DNA of 64,000 bases from Herpomyces periplanetae (Eukaryota > Ascomycota > Laboulbeniomycetes > Herpomycetales > Herpomycetaceae): assembly GCA_009733715.1 (NCBI GenBank), contig WMKJ01000005.1, positions 124,001 to 188,000 of the forward strand. Direction: 5' to 3'. Made by a program: the position numbers and the translations under genes. The notes beneath the pieces were generated by a model. The model was given only the letters and a program-made list of their open reading frames with translations, searched no databases and was not told where the DNA came from. Below, piece by piece: positions 40,450 through 51,884 of this stretch (the stretch's first letter is position 1; each line of letters opens with the position of its first letter).

Positions 40450-42600
40450 GCTGGCTGGGGGATAATTTACGAAAAGTAGAAGGTTCAGCGTAAGAGAGAG
40501 GGTAAGGCAAGTGTGTAGATGACAGGTTAGCATGAATGAACAGCGCGATTGGTTGGAATGACAGAACAGAATATTCACCAGGCAATTGTTCATGAAAGGG
40601 AAGGTAAATATAAGTATGTACGAGTTAGTGGGAGGATGAGAGACTAATTAGCTAGCAAAAAGTAACAAATTGGAACTGATGATTCACGAAAGTCTTGAAA
40701 GTATATTTAATGGTAGCGAAAGGTAGGATGGGCGGTCAAAAGAGTAAATGTTCATTCATGTATGCTAGTGTATAGCGTGTAGCGTGCAGCGAAAGAGAGT
40801 AAAGTAGACATTTAGAAGAGCAAGAAATAAGTCTGAGAAAATAAAATAAAATGATTCATCATCGTCATATTTTCGGAGGGGAGAATTTCATAATTGATAC
40901 TGATATACTGAGCGACGTTATTACGACTTCACTAGGGTGGGAAGGTTTTATAGATGTACAACGGATAAATTTAACGACGGTTCGTCGTTTGGACAATGAA
41001 AATCGGTTGTTGTGAAACGGTGTTCAAGATAAACAGCTGGGTTAATTAGTTTATCGATATAGTATAAGTGTATGCATGTTTCTGAAGGTCAGACACGGAA
41101 ACATTCAGGGAGTTCACCGGAAGAATGCGAATATATTTTGATTCACTGACGATAATCCAGGTATAAAGAGCAATATTAAGTTTTAAGATGTTTTACTAGA
41201 GCATTTTTAAAAGAGTGGCGACGATACTGGGCTAGGCAAGTCATGGAATAGCCACGTAGGAAGAATTATTTATTAGGTTTGAAGAAAGAAAAGACAGAAC
41301 AAAAGTGGTGCAGGTAGGAAAAATCCAGGATTAAACTGACGTGATTAAAAAAATAATAAAGATAAATCGTCGGAAGATTAGGAGTGGAAGTTTAGGCAAG
41401 ATACAGGGGATATTGAGTGATGAAGGTGTTTATCCTATTGTTCAAAGATGGGGTGGAGGTTAGATGGACGGATGTGTTTGGAATGTATAGGGTTAGGAAG
41501 AAGGGAGGATTTGGATAAATTGGATGATGTGGGGAATTGATAAGGGAAAAAGGTCAAGAATTAGTGAGGAGGTATGAGTTGAATTATAAGCGGTAAAATT
41601 ATCAAGTGAAAATACTTCGCGGAAGTGAGGCTATGGAGCATCAACGTAAAGGGGAAACGTTGGCTATACTGGAAAGGTGTATGGGAAATTAGGGAAGAAA
41701 ATGATTTGATATACACGAAGGGAAATTGTTGGAAAAGCGGTGGAGAAAGGAAGAAAAGGGTGGGGGATAAAAGGGTGTGAAGAAGATATAATTAGGAAGA
41801 AATTAGAGATGAAAATGGAGTTTATTCAAAGAGAATTTAGTATTTGAGAGGAGTAAATGTGGTAAGATGATGGTAAAATTATTTTGTGATAGATAGAAAG
41901 ATGGAGAAATATGGAAAAAGTAGAAAGACAGGATGAGTAGGTAGGAAGAAAAAGAGGAATAAGGGTAGATGGACAGATTGAATAAAAAGGTCGAAAGTTA
42001 TCAATCCAGAAAGATGAAGAGATATGGGGGGAGTTGATTAAGTCGATATTGGATAATATTTAAAATAGAGAAAAGGGTGATGGATAGTGGGATAGATTTA
42101 ACGGGATAGTAGAAGAAGAAGATTTAACAGGGAATGTGATAATTGACCATGGAATCGTGAGACTAGTAGACGGGTAAGACTATATCGAATTAGAATAGCC
42201 CTTATTAGGAACAAGATCAAGCATATCCCTGACAAGGGCATAGGCATTTACAAAGGAGCAAGAGAGTGCACACAACTAAGTTACGGATAAGTGTATAGTC
42301 AGAGTAAACACTGGAATAAAGGTTAATTTCCTAGATTAGGCCATCAATTAACTATTCACAAACAGGATATGATTTGGGCTAAGAAAACCGCTCTAAATTG
42401 GAATTTAACCTACTCAAACCAAACTTTTCCCCTAAATCTCGATACAAAATGTTGCCTAATCGGGTAATCTACTAGACAGTAGGAGGTGACGTCATGGAGA
42501 GGCGGTGCGAGGAGTAGGAAGTTTGGGTGGAGATGAGAGTGTAGGGAGGAGGAAATGAAGAATGGGAGCATGGGATGATTAATTGGATCAATATATTTAT
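40450..42600 (-). promoter_or_regulatory. Long C/T-rich leader (on the - strand) of the candidate small gene
   Basis: The + strand is conspicuously purine-rich for about 2 kb, without open frames of note. On the - strand it matches the pyrimidine-rich leaders before known starts. A perfect CRE palindrome TGACGTCA lies at 42487-42494 near its upstream end. Confidence 0.4.
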
Positions 42601-42959
42601 CACGATGAAATATATTTGGTATTTGACTTGCACAATTTTGTCGGTTGCCAATTTTTCCACTGCCTCATCCCTTCTCGTCCATCCAGTTACCTCGCCCAGC
42701 CAAACCCAAACCCGCTTACTTGTTCCTGTCACGTGTCCCGGTAAATAAACAAGCGGCTGTGGGTGGTGTGGAGGGGCGTGATTTAGTTGCTGCGATGGGG
42801 CGATGTTCGTGAGTTGCGAGTGCTCGTGTCCCTTGGATACTTGTAAGAGAGGGCGTCGGCGTCGGCGTCGGCGTTGTCGACGCCCACACGAACAAAAACG
42901 CAGATACTTTCCCTCGTTCACAAAAATGTACGTCCATGCGTCTGTACATGTGTACCTTT
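42601..42959. other. Putative divergent promoter core
   Basis: This lies between the - strand C/T leader and the + strand C/T leader of the GPI gene. It has CACGTG at 42730-42735 and a GGCGTC/GGCGTT repeat near 42852-42878. Two overlapping - strand frames here (42472-42921 and 42716-43075) are Arg/Thr-Pro-rich and were not accepted as genes. Confidence 0.35.
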
Positions 42960-44153
42960 AATGGTACACATATATGTACACACCCGCCCGCCCGCATACG
43001 CGCCTCCCTATGCCTCTCCCCCCACAACCCCACGTCCACCTTATGGTCTTTGCATTCCTCTTTACACTTTTTCAAATCCTTGAAATAGTAAATCCTATCC
43101 CCCCGTTTTCTAACTAGCCCTCGGATCTTAGTAGACTATCACTCTCCCAGTAACCAACTTGGGCTACCCAGTCCCAAATTTCACTCCTTCCCAGACATCA
43201 TAAACCCCCACATATTATTAAAAGATCAAAATATTCCAAGTCTCTTTAAATCTTTATTTATCCTACTAGTTTTCTTCATAAAATTTACCCTCCTTTACCA
43301 TCTCGACAAAGCTACCTTACTACTCTTTCCTCCAGCAACATCATCCGTCACTTCCCACTGACATTCGCTACTAACCATACTTGGACTAAAGCTCGGATAC
43401 GCACACGCACACGCACACGCACACGCACAAATACGCTCCCATCCTTACCCCCTCCACTTATTAATGTATAAACTCTATTTAAACGGATTAGTGGAAGCAT
43501 AGCTTGCCATGTTTCAATTGACTTAAACTAAGCCATCCTCCTGATCCCATGAGTAAGACAAGTGGACTTATACTTCTGGAAATTACCTAGCCCCAAAGTA
43601 GTCATTATTCAGCGCGCCTAAATCCTCGCCAATAGACCCTTGCGTTAATTTATATTACATTTATCTCTTCACTAAAAAAGAAAAAAAGAAATCAAATCTT
43701 TTAGCTTCAACGCTCGCGTCGTCCAGGCAAGCATTCTCTCTCATCCGTCTTCTCTCTACTCACACTTCCTCCCGCTATTAATCTTACTAATACTATCACG
43801 GGAATTCGCCCCAACTTTGTTATTCACTAGACACGCTTCCCTTGGTCATTTACTATAAATTCACCTCCTCCCTCCCGTTTTTACCAATTTTTCATTCTCT
43901 TCTTTCCTACACACCAAAACATTTTCCGCCGTTTTACATCTGCAAAGCTTTCACTCATCTCCCCGTCATCTATATACAAACTACTCGTTCCGTCGTGTAT
44001 ATTTCACTACTCCCCACCTACTCCTACATCCCTTTCCTCTTTTTTTCACCCTCTCTTCCATCTCTTTGCTCCTCCCGCGTTTAATTTACCGTTTATCTTT
44101 CGTGCAATTTTCTTCCCTATTGGTATAGTCGCTCATAAAAACTATTCATCAAA
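42960..44153 (+). promoter_or_regulatory. C/T-rich leader upstream of the GPI protein gene
   Basis: About 1.2 kb of C/T- and A/C-rich sequence ends at the start codon. It includes a CACACG repeat at about 43403-43428. Small frames inside are low-complexity and were rejected. Confidence 0.45.
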
Positions 44154-44864
44154 ATGCAATTCCAGTCTATCATCTTGCCCCTTATCGCTGCATCTGTCTC
44201 GGCTCAAAATGCCGCCAGCCCTTCGCCCAGGGCCTCCGGTGATATCTTTGGCGATGTGATTGCTGGTCTCCTCTCTGGCACCACTTCCGTTATTCCGTCG
44301 GGTGGTATTCAGCCTCCTTTATCTGGGGCTGCCGCTGGCCCCTCCCCCGCTATGGGCTCCACTGGTTTGCCAGTGGCTGCGACCACAGCTTTCCCGCACG
44401 GTCCCATGGATGGTTCTCCCGCTTCCCCAATTGGTGTTTCTCAAATGGTTCCCCGTGGTGATGATGAGGCCTTTCGCTCGGCAACATCAATTATCTACAG
44501 TATCGGAAATAGCGTCAAATCTCTCGCTCCCGATCCTCCTAAGTCAGTTGATGTCATGAGCATGGTTTCTCAGAGCACACCTACTGCCTCAGTAGGTGGC
44601 TTCCAGAAGGCCGCCTCCGGCGTCGATTCTTTCTTCACAGGTACCGTCAAGTCGGGTCTTGAGAAGGGTGCTACTAAGGTCGCCTCTGGATTCTCCGCTG
44701 CCACCTCCGGCGTTGGTTCTGGTCTTGACAAAGTTGAGTCTAAAGTATCTAGTGCTGCCGGTTCTGCATCAAGCCGTCTTTCAAAATCCTCTGCCTCTCA
44801 TCTGGGACTTAACACTATCGCCACGTTATTCGGTGTCTCTTTGCTTGCCTTATTCCTCTTATAA
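44154..44864 (+). CDS. Small Ser/Ala/Gly-rich GPI-anchored cell-surface protein
   Basis: Single exon, 236 aa. A signal peptide (MQFQSIILPLIAASVSAQ) is followed by a Ser/Pro/Gly/Ala-rich mature part. The C-terminus has a Ser-rich stretch (SSRLSKSSAS) and a terminal hydrophobic tail (NTIATLFGVSLLALFLL), the classic GPI attachment signal. Residues ~155-215 contain heptad-like SGVDSF, KSGLEKG, SGLDKV and ESKVSSAAG segments that may form an amphipathic helix. No enzyme motif is present. It is probably a plasma membrane or wall mannoprotein-like component. Codons ending in C or T dominate compared with neighbours, suggesting high expression. The long C/T-rich leader just before it fits a strongly regulated gene. 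Confidence 0.82.
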   Translation: MQFQSIILPLIAASVSAQNAASPSPRASGDIFGDVIAGLLSGTTSVIPSGGIQPPLSGAAAGPSPAMGSTGLPVAATTAFPHGPMDGSPASPIGVSQMVPRGDDEAFRSATSIIYSIGNSVKSLAPDPPKSVDVMSMVSQSTPTASVGGFQKAASGVDSFFTGTVKSGLEKGATKVASGFSAATSGVGSGLDKVESKVSSAAGSASSRLSKSSASHLGLNTIATLFGVSLLALFLL

Positions 44865-47655
44865 GTTGCTTAACATAGCCTACGCTGCTATCTTGCTAGG
44901 TTATGATAACCCCCCTTTGTGCATGTCTATTGCCCTTCTGTCTTGAGTCAGCTTACTTGTTGGTTCAAGCTTGCTTAATTTTATACTAGCCATCTTAACC
45001 GCTTCATCAGGCCTCCATATTTTAAACTGTCCATAATTTTTCTAGTGGATTTGAGTTGGTAGCCCATTAGTTTTTCAGTGTGGGTTTACCCTTCCGCCAC
45101 CTTCGGTAAAGTTAATTGCCGTGGTAATCTGGACGCGACCTTTCGTACTTCTACTTGTTGGCCTAGTTTTACTCTTAATTGTTGTCTTCCTAAGTTCATG
45201 TTACGTTTCCCATTGGGAACGTACCCACCCGTTTGGGTTAACAATTGCGATTAGCTTTGCTGTCTTTCATCTATTTCTTGTTAGTGCACCTCATCTTTAT
45301 ACATCCCTTTTTGCTGTAAATTTTGACGATGTACCTGTTGTTTTTACTACGTCGCCCGTGATAGATAATATAATTGTTTCCGAGTTCTCGTACTTTTTTG
45401 TTGAAAGGTAGTTTGGTTGTGATTGCGTTTCGTTGGCGTGTAGTTCTGCGTGTGTAACGTTTGTGGCCTGGGGTTGGCCCAGAACATTTGAGTTGTGCCC
45501 GCGCTCCACGCCCGTCTTTTCGGGGGAGTAAATTGGGCTTAATGGGGTCGTGCGATGTGCCAGTGTGGTTGACGTAATGCATCCGGGGCCTTACGACAAT
45601 CGGGTTGTGGAAATGTTTATGCAAGTGATTTGACGCGGATGAATCCGCTTGCTGGCTGGAGTGGGACATTTACGTTATGGCTTTGTTGCGGTATGTTGGA
45701 ATTTAGCATGAAGTAAGCCGGGTAACGCGGTGGAGGTAGAGAGTTTACGGTGCGACGTTTGTTCGTCCATAAAATCTTCTAGAAGAGTGAGGATGCTACG
45801 CATGTAGCAGCATTGTCAGCTAATGGTAATAAACCGTGGTGGAAAGTGGTTGTGCTTGTGTGGACGTCGTAAAAGATAATGGTAAGATGGCCTCAAGGAT
45901 ATTTGGCTAACTGTCCGCTGTAACTTAAAGGGGAAATGCGGGCTTGATGATCCGTTGGACGCAGTGCTACTGGCCGATTTGTGCTGTGCGAGTAGAATTG
46001 TCAAGTGCGGGCTATTGCAATTTGTAGGTTGTAAAAGTATTAATCCGTTACACTTAAGTACGCAAACGTAAACATAACTATACTTCGCAACGATCACTGG
46101 TTGAACGACTACCCGACCATACATCGTACATTAAATTAATTTCACGGTCCATTATCACCAATTAATTTAGCGTGGAAGTAAGCAATTACACCCCAAATGC
46201 ACACGGTTCATGACTCGAAGTGCAACACGATAACACGAAAACTCGGGACATTCCTTGCTTGCAACCATTTTCCACATCCTGTTGCCCATTGTTTACAAGT
46301 AGTCCACATTCAGTAGGAAATGTTTACGTACACTACCCCCCGGTGGTAAAGGGCAACCATCTGAATGCGGAAAGGGGTCTAGAAAGCTCGCTGTACGGTG
46401 TAGCACCTTCCACCGGAATCAAAACCTCAGTAATGACGTACTTGAGGACTTGGAGTGCCGAGAGGTGGCGTAGTGTGGCGTTGCGTAACGTTGGGAAGCC
46501 ATCACGATCTTAACGGTGATAAACACGTAGCAAACGCGATCTGGACGAATTGTGCTCCAAAAATTTATTTTTGTCATTGAATAATTCCTAGAACTATCGC
46601 TAGCCGCATACTCGAGTTTGAATTTTCGTTAGTGCCTCACCGTTTATTTCAAAATTGACTTATGACACTTGGGGCGGCAGCAGCTGCGGTCATGGAACTT
46701 CTTAAGTCGTGATTATTTCGCAATTATGATAAACTAATTTTGCCCGTGGTAAAGAATGACGGGTCAATTCGACAAAATAGCTTAATTTTCCTTTGCTAAG
46801 GATACTATCCATCCCATATGATTACTTATTCCTATAAATCGAACGGATGTCCTTCCGCGTTCGAGCCGGGAATGCTTGCCAGAATCATCAGATTGGTTTA
46901 CCCGAGTAGACGGTACAGTTTATGCTAGTCTAACACTACACTTCCGTTTTAATTGAATTGTTAGCCAACGAAATAACTCTAGGATTGGTAAACGAGTCTG
47001 ATGGTTTTTCCGCATGATGCATCATAACTGCATGCGTTAACCTACTCGCTACTATATGCACACGTGCGTGTATGCTCACGCCACGGTTTGCTACTACACA
47101 CGTTTTACCATGGAGTTCTGGATGGTGCAGTCCGGGATACGTGATAATTAATCCACTGCGCATTCAAAAGCTATTGCTATTATTAACCTTTGGCACGTCG
47201 ACCGTGGTGCGGGGTTTGTTGTAATAATCAATTGTAAAGCTTGGACCACACCTTCGTATGCTCACAGTGTTTACAAGGTTAACTCCAAACCAATCATGCC
47301 ACCTATCAATTCATCATCGTGCAACTTTTCTGTCTGTGCATGATCACCTTCTTGAACTTGGAATCAATTCGGAACTTTTTGGAAACGTAGACTTACACGC
47401 AGATGCTCAATTATTACGTTTCGCGGTTCTCCCCTTGTCTCAACAGCAAAAAAATTGTGTTTGGCACTCCTAAATTTTAGACCTTCGTTTTAACCTACCC
47501 GTGTGAGTGCGTATATGGCTGTATAAGTGCGTACGCATGTTACTTCATATTTTCTTACACTCGTCTAGACGCTAGCTTCCGTTGTCGTCATTACTGGGCT
47601 GACGTACAAAGCTTGAGACCTGTGTCCGTCCGGTCGATCATTATATCTGTCTAAA
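44865..47655. other. 2.8-kb intergenic region, no gene recognised
   Basis: The composition is mixed and there are several short frames on both strands. A + strand hydrophobic frame at 45121-45411 begins with GTG and lacks family features. No tRNA or other RNA consensus was convincing. Only the GPI gene 3' flank and the macrodomain gene promoter can be inferred. Confidence 0.4.
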
Positions 47656-48508
47656 ATGACTCTATCGGCTGATACGTTAAGCCTTCGCGAAATAGCTACG
47701 CTTCCTCGCCTTTACTCTGATAAGCTGATACCACACAGTGACAAACCACTATTTTCGCCCTCGTCCGTTATCAATGCCAAAGTTTGCCTACTGCGTCACG
47801 ATATAACCAAGATATCCGCGATTGACGCTATCGTTAACGCAGCTAATAAGACTCTACTTGGGGGCGGAGGTGTTGATGCTGTTATTCATTTAGCAGCAGG
47901 TCCAGGTTTGCTTAATGAGTGTAAATCACTTCATGGATGTGAGACAGGTGAAGCCGTGATAACGCGCGGGTATAACTTGCCGTGTAAATATGTTATACAC
48001 ACCGTCGGTCCAATTTATCGTGATACCAAAGCCTTAGGCGTTCATGCTAACCAGTTGGCATCTTGCTACCGAAAATCTTTGCAACTGGCAGTTGATAACA
48101 AATGTCAATCTATCGCATTTCCGTGTATAAGTACGGGTGTGTACGGTTATCCCAGCGAGGAGGCTGTCAAAATAGCCTTGAATGAAGTTCGAAGTTTTCT
48201 TAATACATCAGACGGTAGTTCTATTGCACGGGTAGTCTTTTGTACATATCTCCCGAGTGATGAGAGTTTATATCGGGAAAATATAAGGTAAATCGAATTC
48301 GTTAGTGTCTGCTCATCAGGACCATTTTAATTTGCGGGTTATTTTGACAAAGTTGCAAGCGCACTCTAGCGTCAGTGAAGCGTGCCATCAACAATATCTT
48401 GTATTTTGCGCGCACGCTGCTGCAGCAATGCTAACGTACATGGACTAACTTAGTGTATACTTCCCTCAACCTGACCACGAATCTTCGGATAACGCTCGAT
48501 TAAATTAA
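47656..48508 (+). CDS. Macrodomain protein, MacroD-type ADP-ribose hydrolase
   Basis: Two exons, 47656-48287 and 48454-48508, with a 166-nt intron ending in GACTAACTTAG; 228 aa. Reading through instead stops after RENIR and cuts off the last strand; splicing restores RENISVYFPQP, the usual end of the fold. The ADP-ribose site is intact: VNAANKTLLGGGGVDAVIH, ETGEAVITRGYNL, VIHTVGPIY and CISTGVYGYP. MacroD/YmdB-like enzymes remove mono-ADP-ribose from acidic residues and deacetylate O-acetyl-ADP-ribose. The ~40 residues before the domain resemble the extension usual in fungal and animal MacroD. Confidence 0.9.
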
Positions 48509-49334
48509 CACTTTACTAAAGACTGCGTATACATTAACCCATTGTGCATACCGCAAATGTCTAGATTATCCAACTGTTGACCCCAAGAATTTTTAATTTA
48601 TTCCATGAATGTTGTTTATCCTAAGCGGATGTTATCACACCTAAGCTACGTATATATTCACAAGTCAATGTATTATCTATCCCTGTGTTGTCTGAGTCCT
48701 TAACATCCTCGTATTGAATACTGATCGCCCGTCGCACCCAACTTTTCTTTCGATAAGCGGTAAGCCATTCGTACGTTCACGCACGCGTTATCATAAATAC
48801 CAGCGAGATTCTTTTTCATATGCGTACACACCCAAACATCTATGTATACAAGGGAATCCTTTTGAGTCGTTTCACATCCATATTAAACGCATGCATACGT
48901 ATAAATCATGTTAAACCTGTCTATCATATCATATACTCCAGCATCACATTAAATTAACATCGATTTGCCCCCCACCATCGTGTTTTAAACGCTTCTCCAC
49001 GCTAGAAACTGAGCTCGCAAGCTTTGCTAGCAGTGCCACACTACCGCATCTCGTGCGCCCAGCTAGTACGCTCTGATACGATGCGGTGCACTGTGGTATG
49101 TACACGAGCATAAGTCGCCCTGTAGGATGCCATCCACAAAAGATAAAGTGTCCATGATGGCACACACGTTGAATCAATCAAAACCCTCGAAAAAACTACA
49201 GCACGCAACGTGGCACATGCTGCAAGGTTGATACCGTAAATAAGCCCGGTGTGGGGAAATTTTTCCCGCAAAAACTGGACTGTTGCGCGCTCACGCGCGC
49301 ACAACGACAATGATGATGGTGATGAAAAAAGAAT
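48509..49334. other. Convergent intergenic region
   Basis: About 0.8 kb between the macrodomain gene and the PEP7-like gene. No recognisable gene; short frames on the - strand lack motifs. Confidence 0.5.
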
Positions 49335-51426
49335 TTAATCGGGTGTTTGGGAGGTGTCAGGGCGCGGAATAAACTTTAGTGGCAGCATGTTTGTGTGTAA
49401 AAAGGCACAGGCCTGATTGTATACGGCAATTTGTAAACGTTTTTGAGAAGTTGAGGATGTCGGGAGGTCCCGGATGCGACGCGCTGCTACGTTATACTGG
49501 GTGAATGAATGAATTAACCTCTGACGAACTTTAGTTGCTTCGGTTAACTCTTCAGCCGATGGTGTAGCACCTTGGGAATTTCTGTGAAACGGATTAATCA
49601 ATTGTACAGTAGAAAATTGACGATGGCGTAGATCGTTGTAGTTATTGAATGTCAATCTTACCGTATGACCGAGACTAGCCTTTGGAATTTGGGCAATAAA
49701 AATGTTATTCCGCGTTCAAAGTCTTTCAAAATTTCAAAAGCTCTTTTGTACGCGGGTTTGTTCTGCAATTCTTGTACAAAGTCGCGACGAAAGAACAAAA
49801 TTCGTCTACATTGTTTACAGATTCGTACGTCAATGCTGTCGCTTGTATTACCATTAGTTTCTCCCGAATACACCGTAGATGTCAAACTGTCTGGCTTGCA
49901 AAATTGATTAGTCCACAATACGTTCAGAACCATTTTAAGGTCTATATAGCCGATAAAATACACACGTAGAAGCACATGTATGCGTATCATACCAGTTAAG
50001 TTTACTCTATGAGTAACCAGTTTCGAACATTCTGTGCTTGTTTCACCGCACACTACTCGTCCACAAAGACGGCAATGATGTTTGCGAAACGTGTAACCAT
50101 TGAATTCTCGGTTACACTGTGGGCATCGCGAAACTTTCGAGTCATCCTCCCATAAAATTATCGACTGCTCTATATTTCGTTTCCAATTACTCGGAGGTAT
50201 AAATGGTACCATACTGAAGATATTGCCTTTAGATTGTTCCATTTGCTGACTTGCGAGTTGTTCGCATAGTTTGTTTAACCTTGTATCAAGACGACCAGCT
50301 TCAAAGCCGGCCTTATCGACTACAATACGTCGAATTTTGGTGAATGTATCGAAAAGATTTCTTGACGCCCCTAAATTTATGATTGATTGCCCATTTCGAG
50401 TTGCATTAGTCGTATTACTTGTATATTATGCAAACCAAACACTCTAACGACTGACCATAATCATTGTAGCCTGCTCGAGATGTATAACAATTCTTACAAA
50501 CACGAGACCAAACTCCATGGTCTGGATCATGGAACGCTTCACGGGATAATTTCATGTAAAATAGAGTATGATCCTCACAGTACAATTTACCGCATTTGCG
50601 GCAGTTGACACTAATTTTGCTATTCGTTAACGGTTTGCCGCATAAATCAATGGAACAGGTATCTCTTGGGGAAGGCTTTTGCCAATGGACTCGAGTAACG
50701 TAAAGATCTGGATTAACGGGTGTACATGCACCTGTACTTCGACTGATTTTATGGCCGGATACATGTTGGGAACTAGATGATGCAAGGGATGAATCATCCG
50801 TATCGAATACATCAAGATACTTAAATCTTTGGTTCAAAGCAGCTAAGGGAGGAAAATTTTTTGCCTTGAGCATTTGTGTTTTAAACCACTTTTTAACTTC
50901 ATCCTGCTCTGAAAATTCCAAATTCGAGTGAACATCATCAAGGTGTCTGTAGAATGTGAGAGATGTATAGAAAAACAATACAAACTAATCAGAAGTTTCA
51001 AAGTACCTATTCAATTGAAGCAAGGAAATCTGTTAAACCAATGCATGTTCAATCGGTTAATGAAAAATTTAGCAAACTTCAACAACAAAAGTATAGGTAC
51101 ATCTATTAGTGTTACAATTTCCAACATACCGTATCCTCATTGCAAATGGGACAATAGAGCATTTGAGTTTCGTTTAAATCCCAAAAGGTATCATCACCTT
51201 TTACCTGTTGTTGTGCTTTACTATCTGATGAATATGGCAATAAAAGAGTGTCCTCCGCCATTTCATTTTCGTTATATTTAACCAAGCTTGTAACATTATT
51301 TGAACTAGCGTTACCACTATTTCTACTATCAACGCTTGAGTTTGTGATTTCAGAACGAGTAGTCTGTTGATTAGCCTTTGAAGCACCTAAAATTCGTGCG
51401 CCGGACTTAATCTTTATTGAGCTCAT
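49335..51426 (-). CDS. PEP7: PEP7/VAC1-type Rab effector with C2H2 and FYVE zinc fingers
   Basis: Five - strand exons: 51426-51130, 51029-51007 (23 nt), 50946-50456, 50370-49662 and 49581-49335; 588 aa as written. The microexon rebuilds the N-terminal zinc finger CPICNEDT + ISLLQLNR + HLDDVH. A first FYVE-like finger lies at about residues 204-260 (CRKCGKLYC..CKNC), and the canonical FYVE from about 353, with the PI3P-binding RKHHCRLCGRVVC and RICKQCR. The C-terminal Rab-binding helices include IHSFTQYNVAARRIRDL. Pep7/Vac1 (Rabenosyn in animals) binds PI3P and Rab5-type GTPases to tether vesicles at endosomes. A 51-nt segment inside FYVE (49957-50007) is bounded by GT..AG and stays in frame; if removed the protein has 571 aa. 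It is divergent from the METTL16-like gene. Confidence 0.88.
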
Positions 51427-51884
51427 ACAGACAAGTTAAAACTTAACCAACTCACTAAAGTGAAAGTGAAAAATAATCCCAATCACGTCCATTTGTTCCA
51501 AAATTTTTCCAAATTTCTTCCCCTTCCCCGTCACGTGCATCGAACAGGTATGGATGCTTATGTAATACTAGTGGCACGTGCTACTGTAGAATCGGGAAAA
51601 TGGCTTTTACGGTCCGTTGAACCGGTAAATATTTTTCCGTAAAGCAGCTTAGGTAATTGACCGGGAATTTGCCGAGTACTGGGAGGTGTGGGGAGTGGTT
51701 GGGGGAGTAGATTTAGGGGTATGGAGGAAGGAAATGGTACGATTAGTGTTTTGGGTAGTATTTTAAGTGTATAGGGTGGATTTTTGAAGAAAAAAACTTG
51801 GTAAAATCGTGATGATGAGGATTAATTAACTATTTTACACGAATGTTTTACATTCAATAGTATATATGTAAATGATTTCTTATT
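51427..51884. promoter_or_regulatory. Shared divergent promoter, PEP7-like and METTL16-like genes
   Basis: About 460 bp between two start codons. Contains CACGTG at 51532-51537. No gene inside. Confidence 0.5.

Noticed and set aside
42472-43075. Two overlapping - strand frames, Arg-rich and Thr-Pro-rich
   Set aside because: Made by GGCGTC repeats and skewed composition. A stretch around WLGEVTGWTRRDEAVEKLATD looks protein-like, but I found no supporting exons or family.
45121-45411. Hydrophobic 96-codon + strand frame
   Set aside because: Starts with GTG, has no upstream ATG or splice context, and lies in the GPI gene 3' region.
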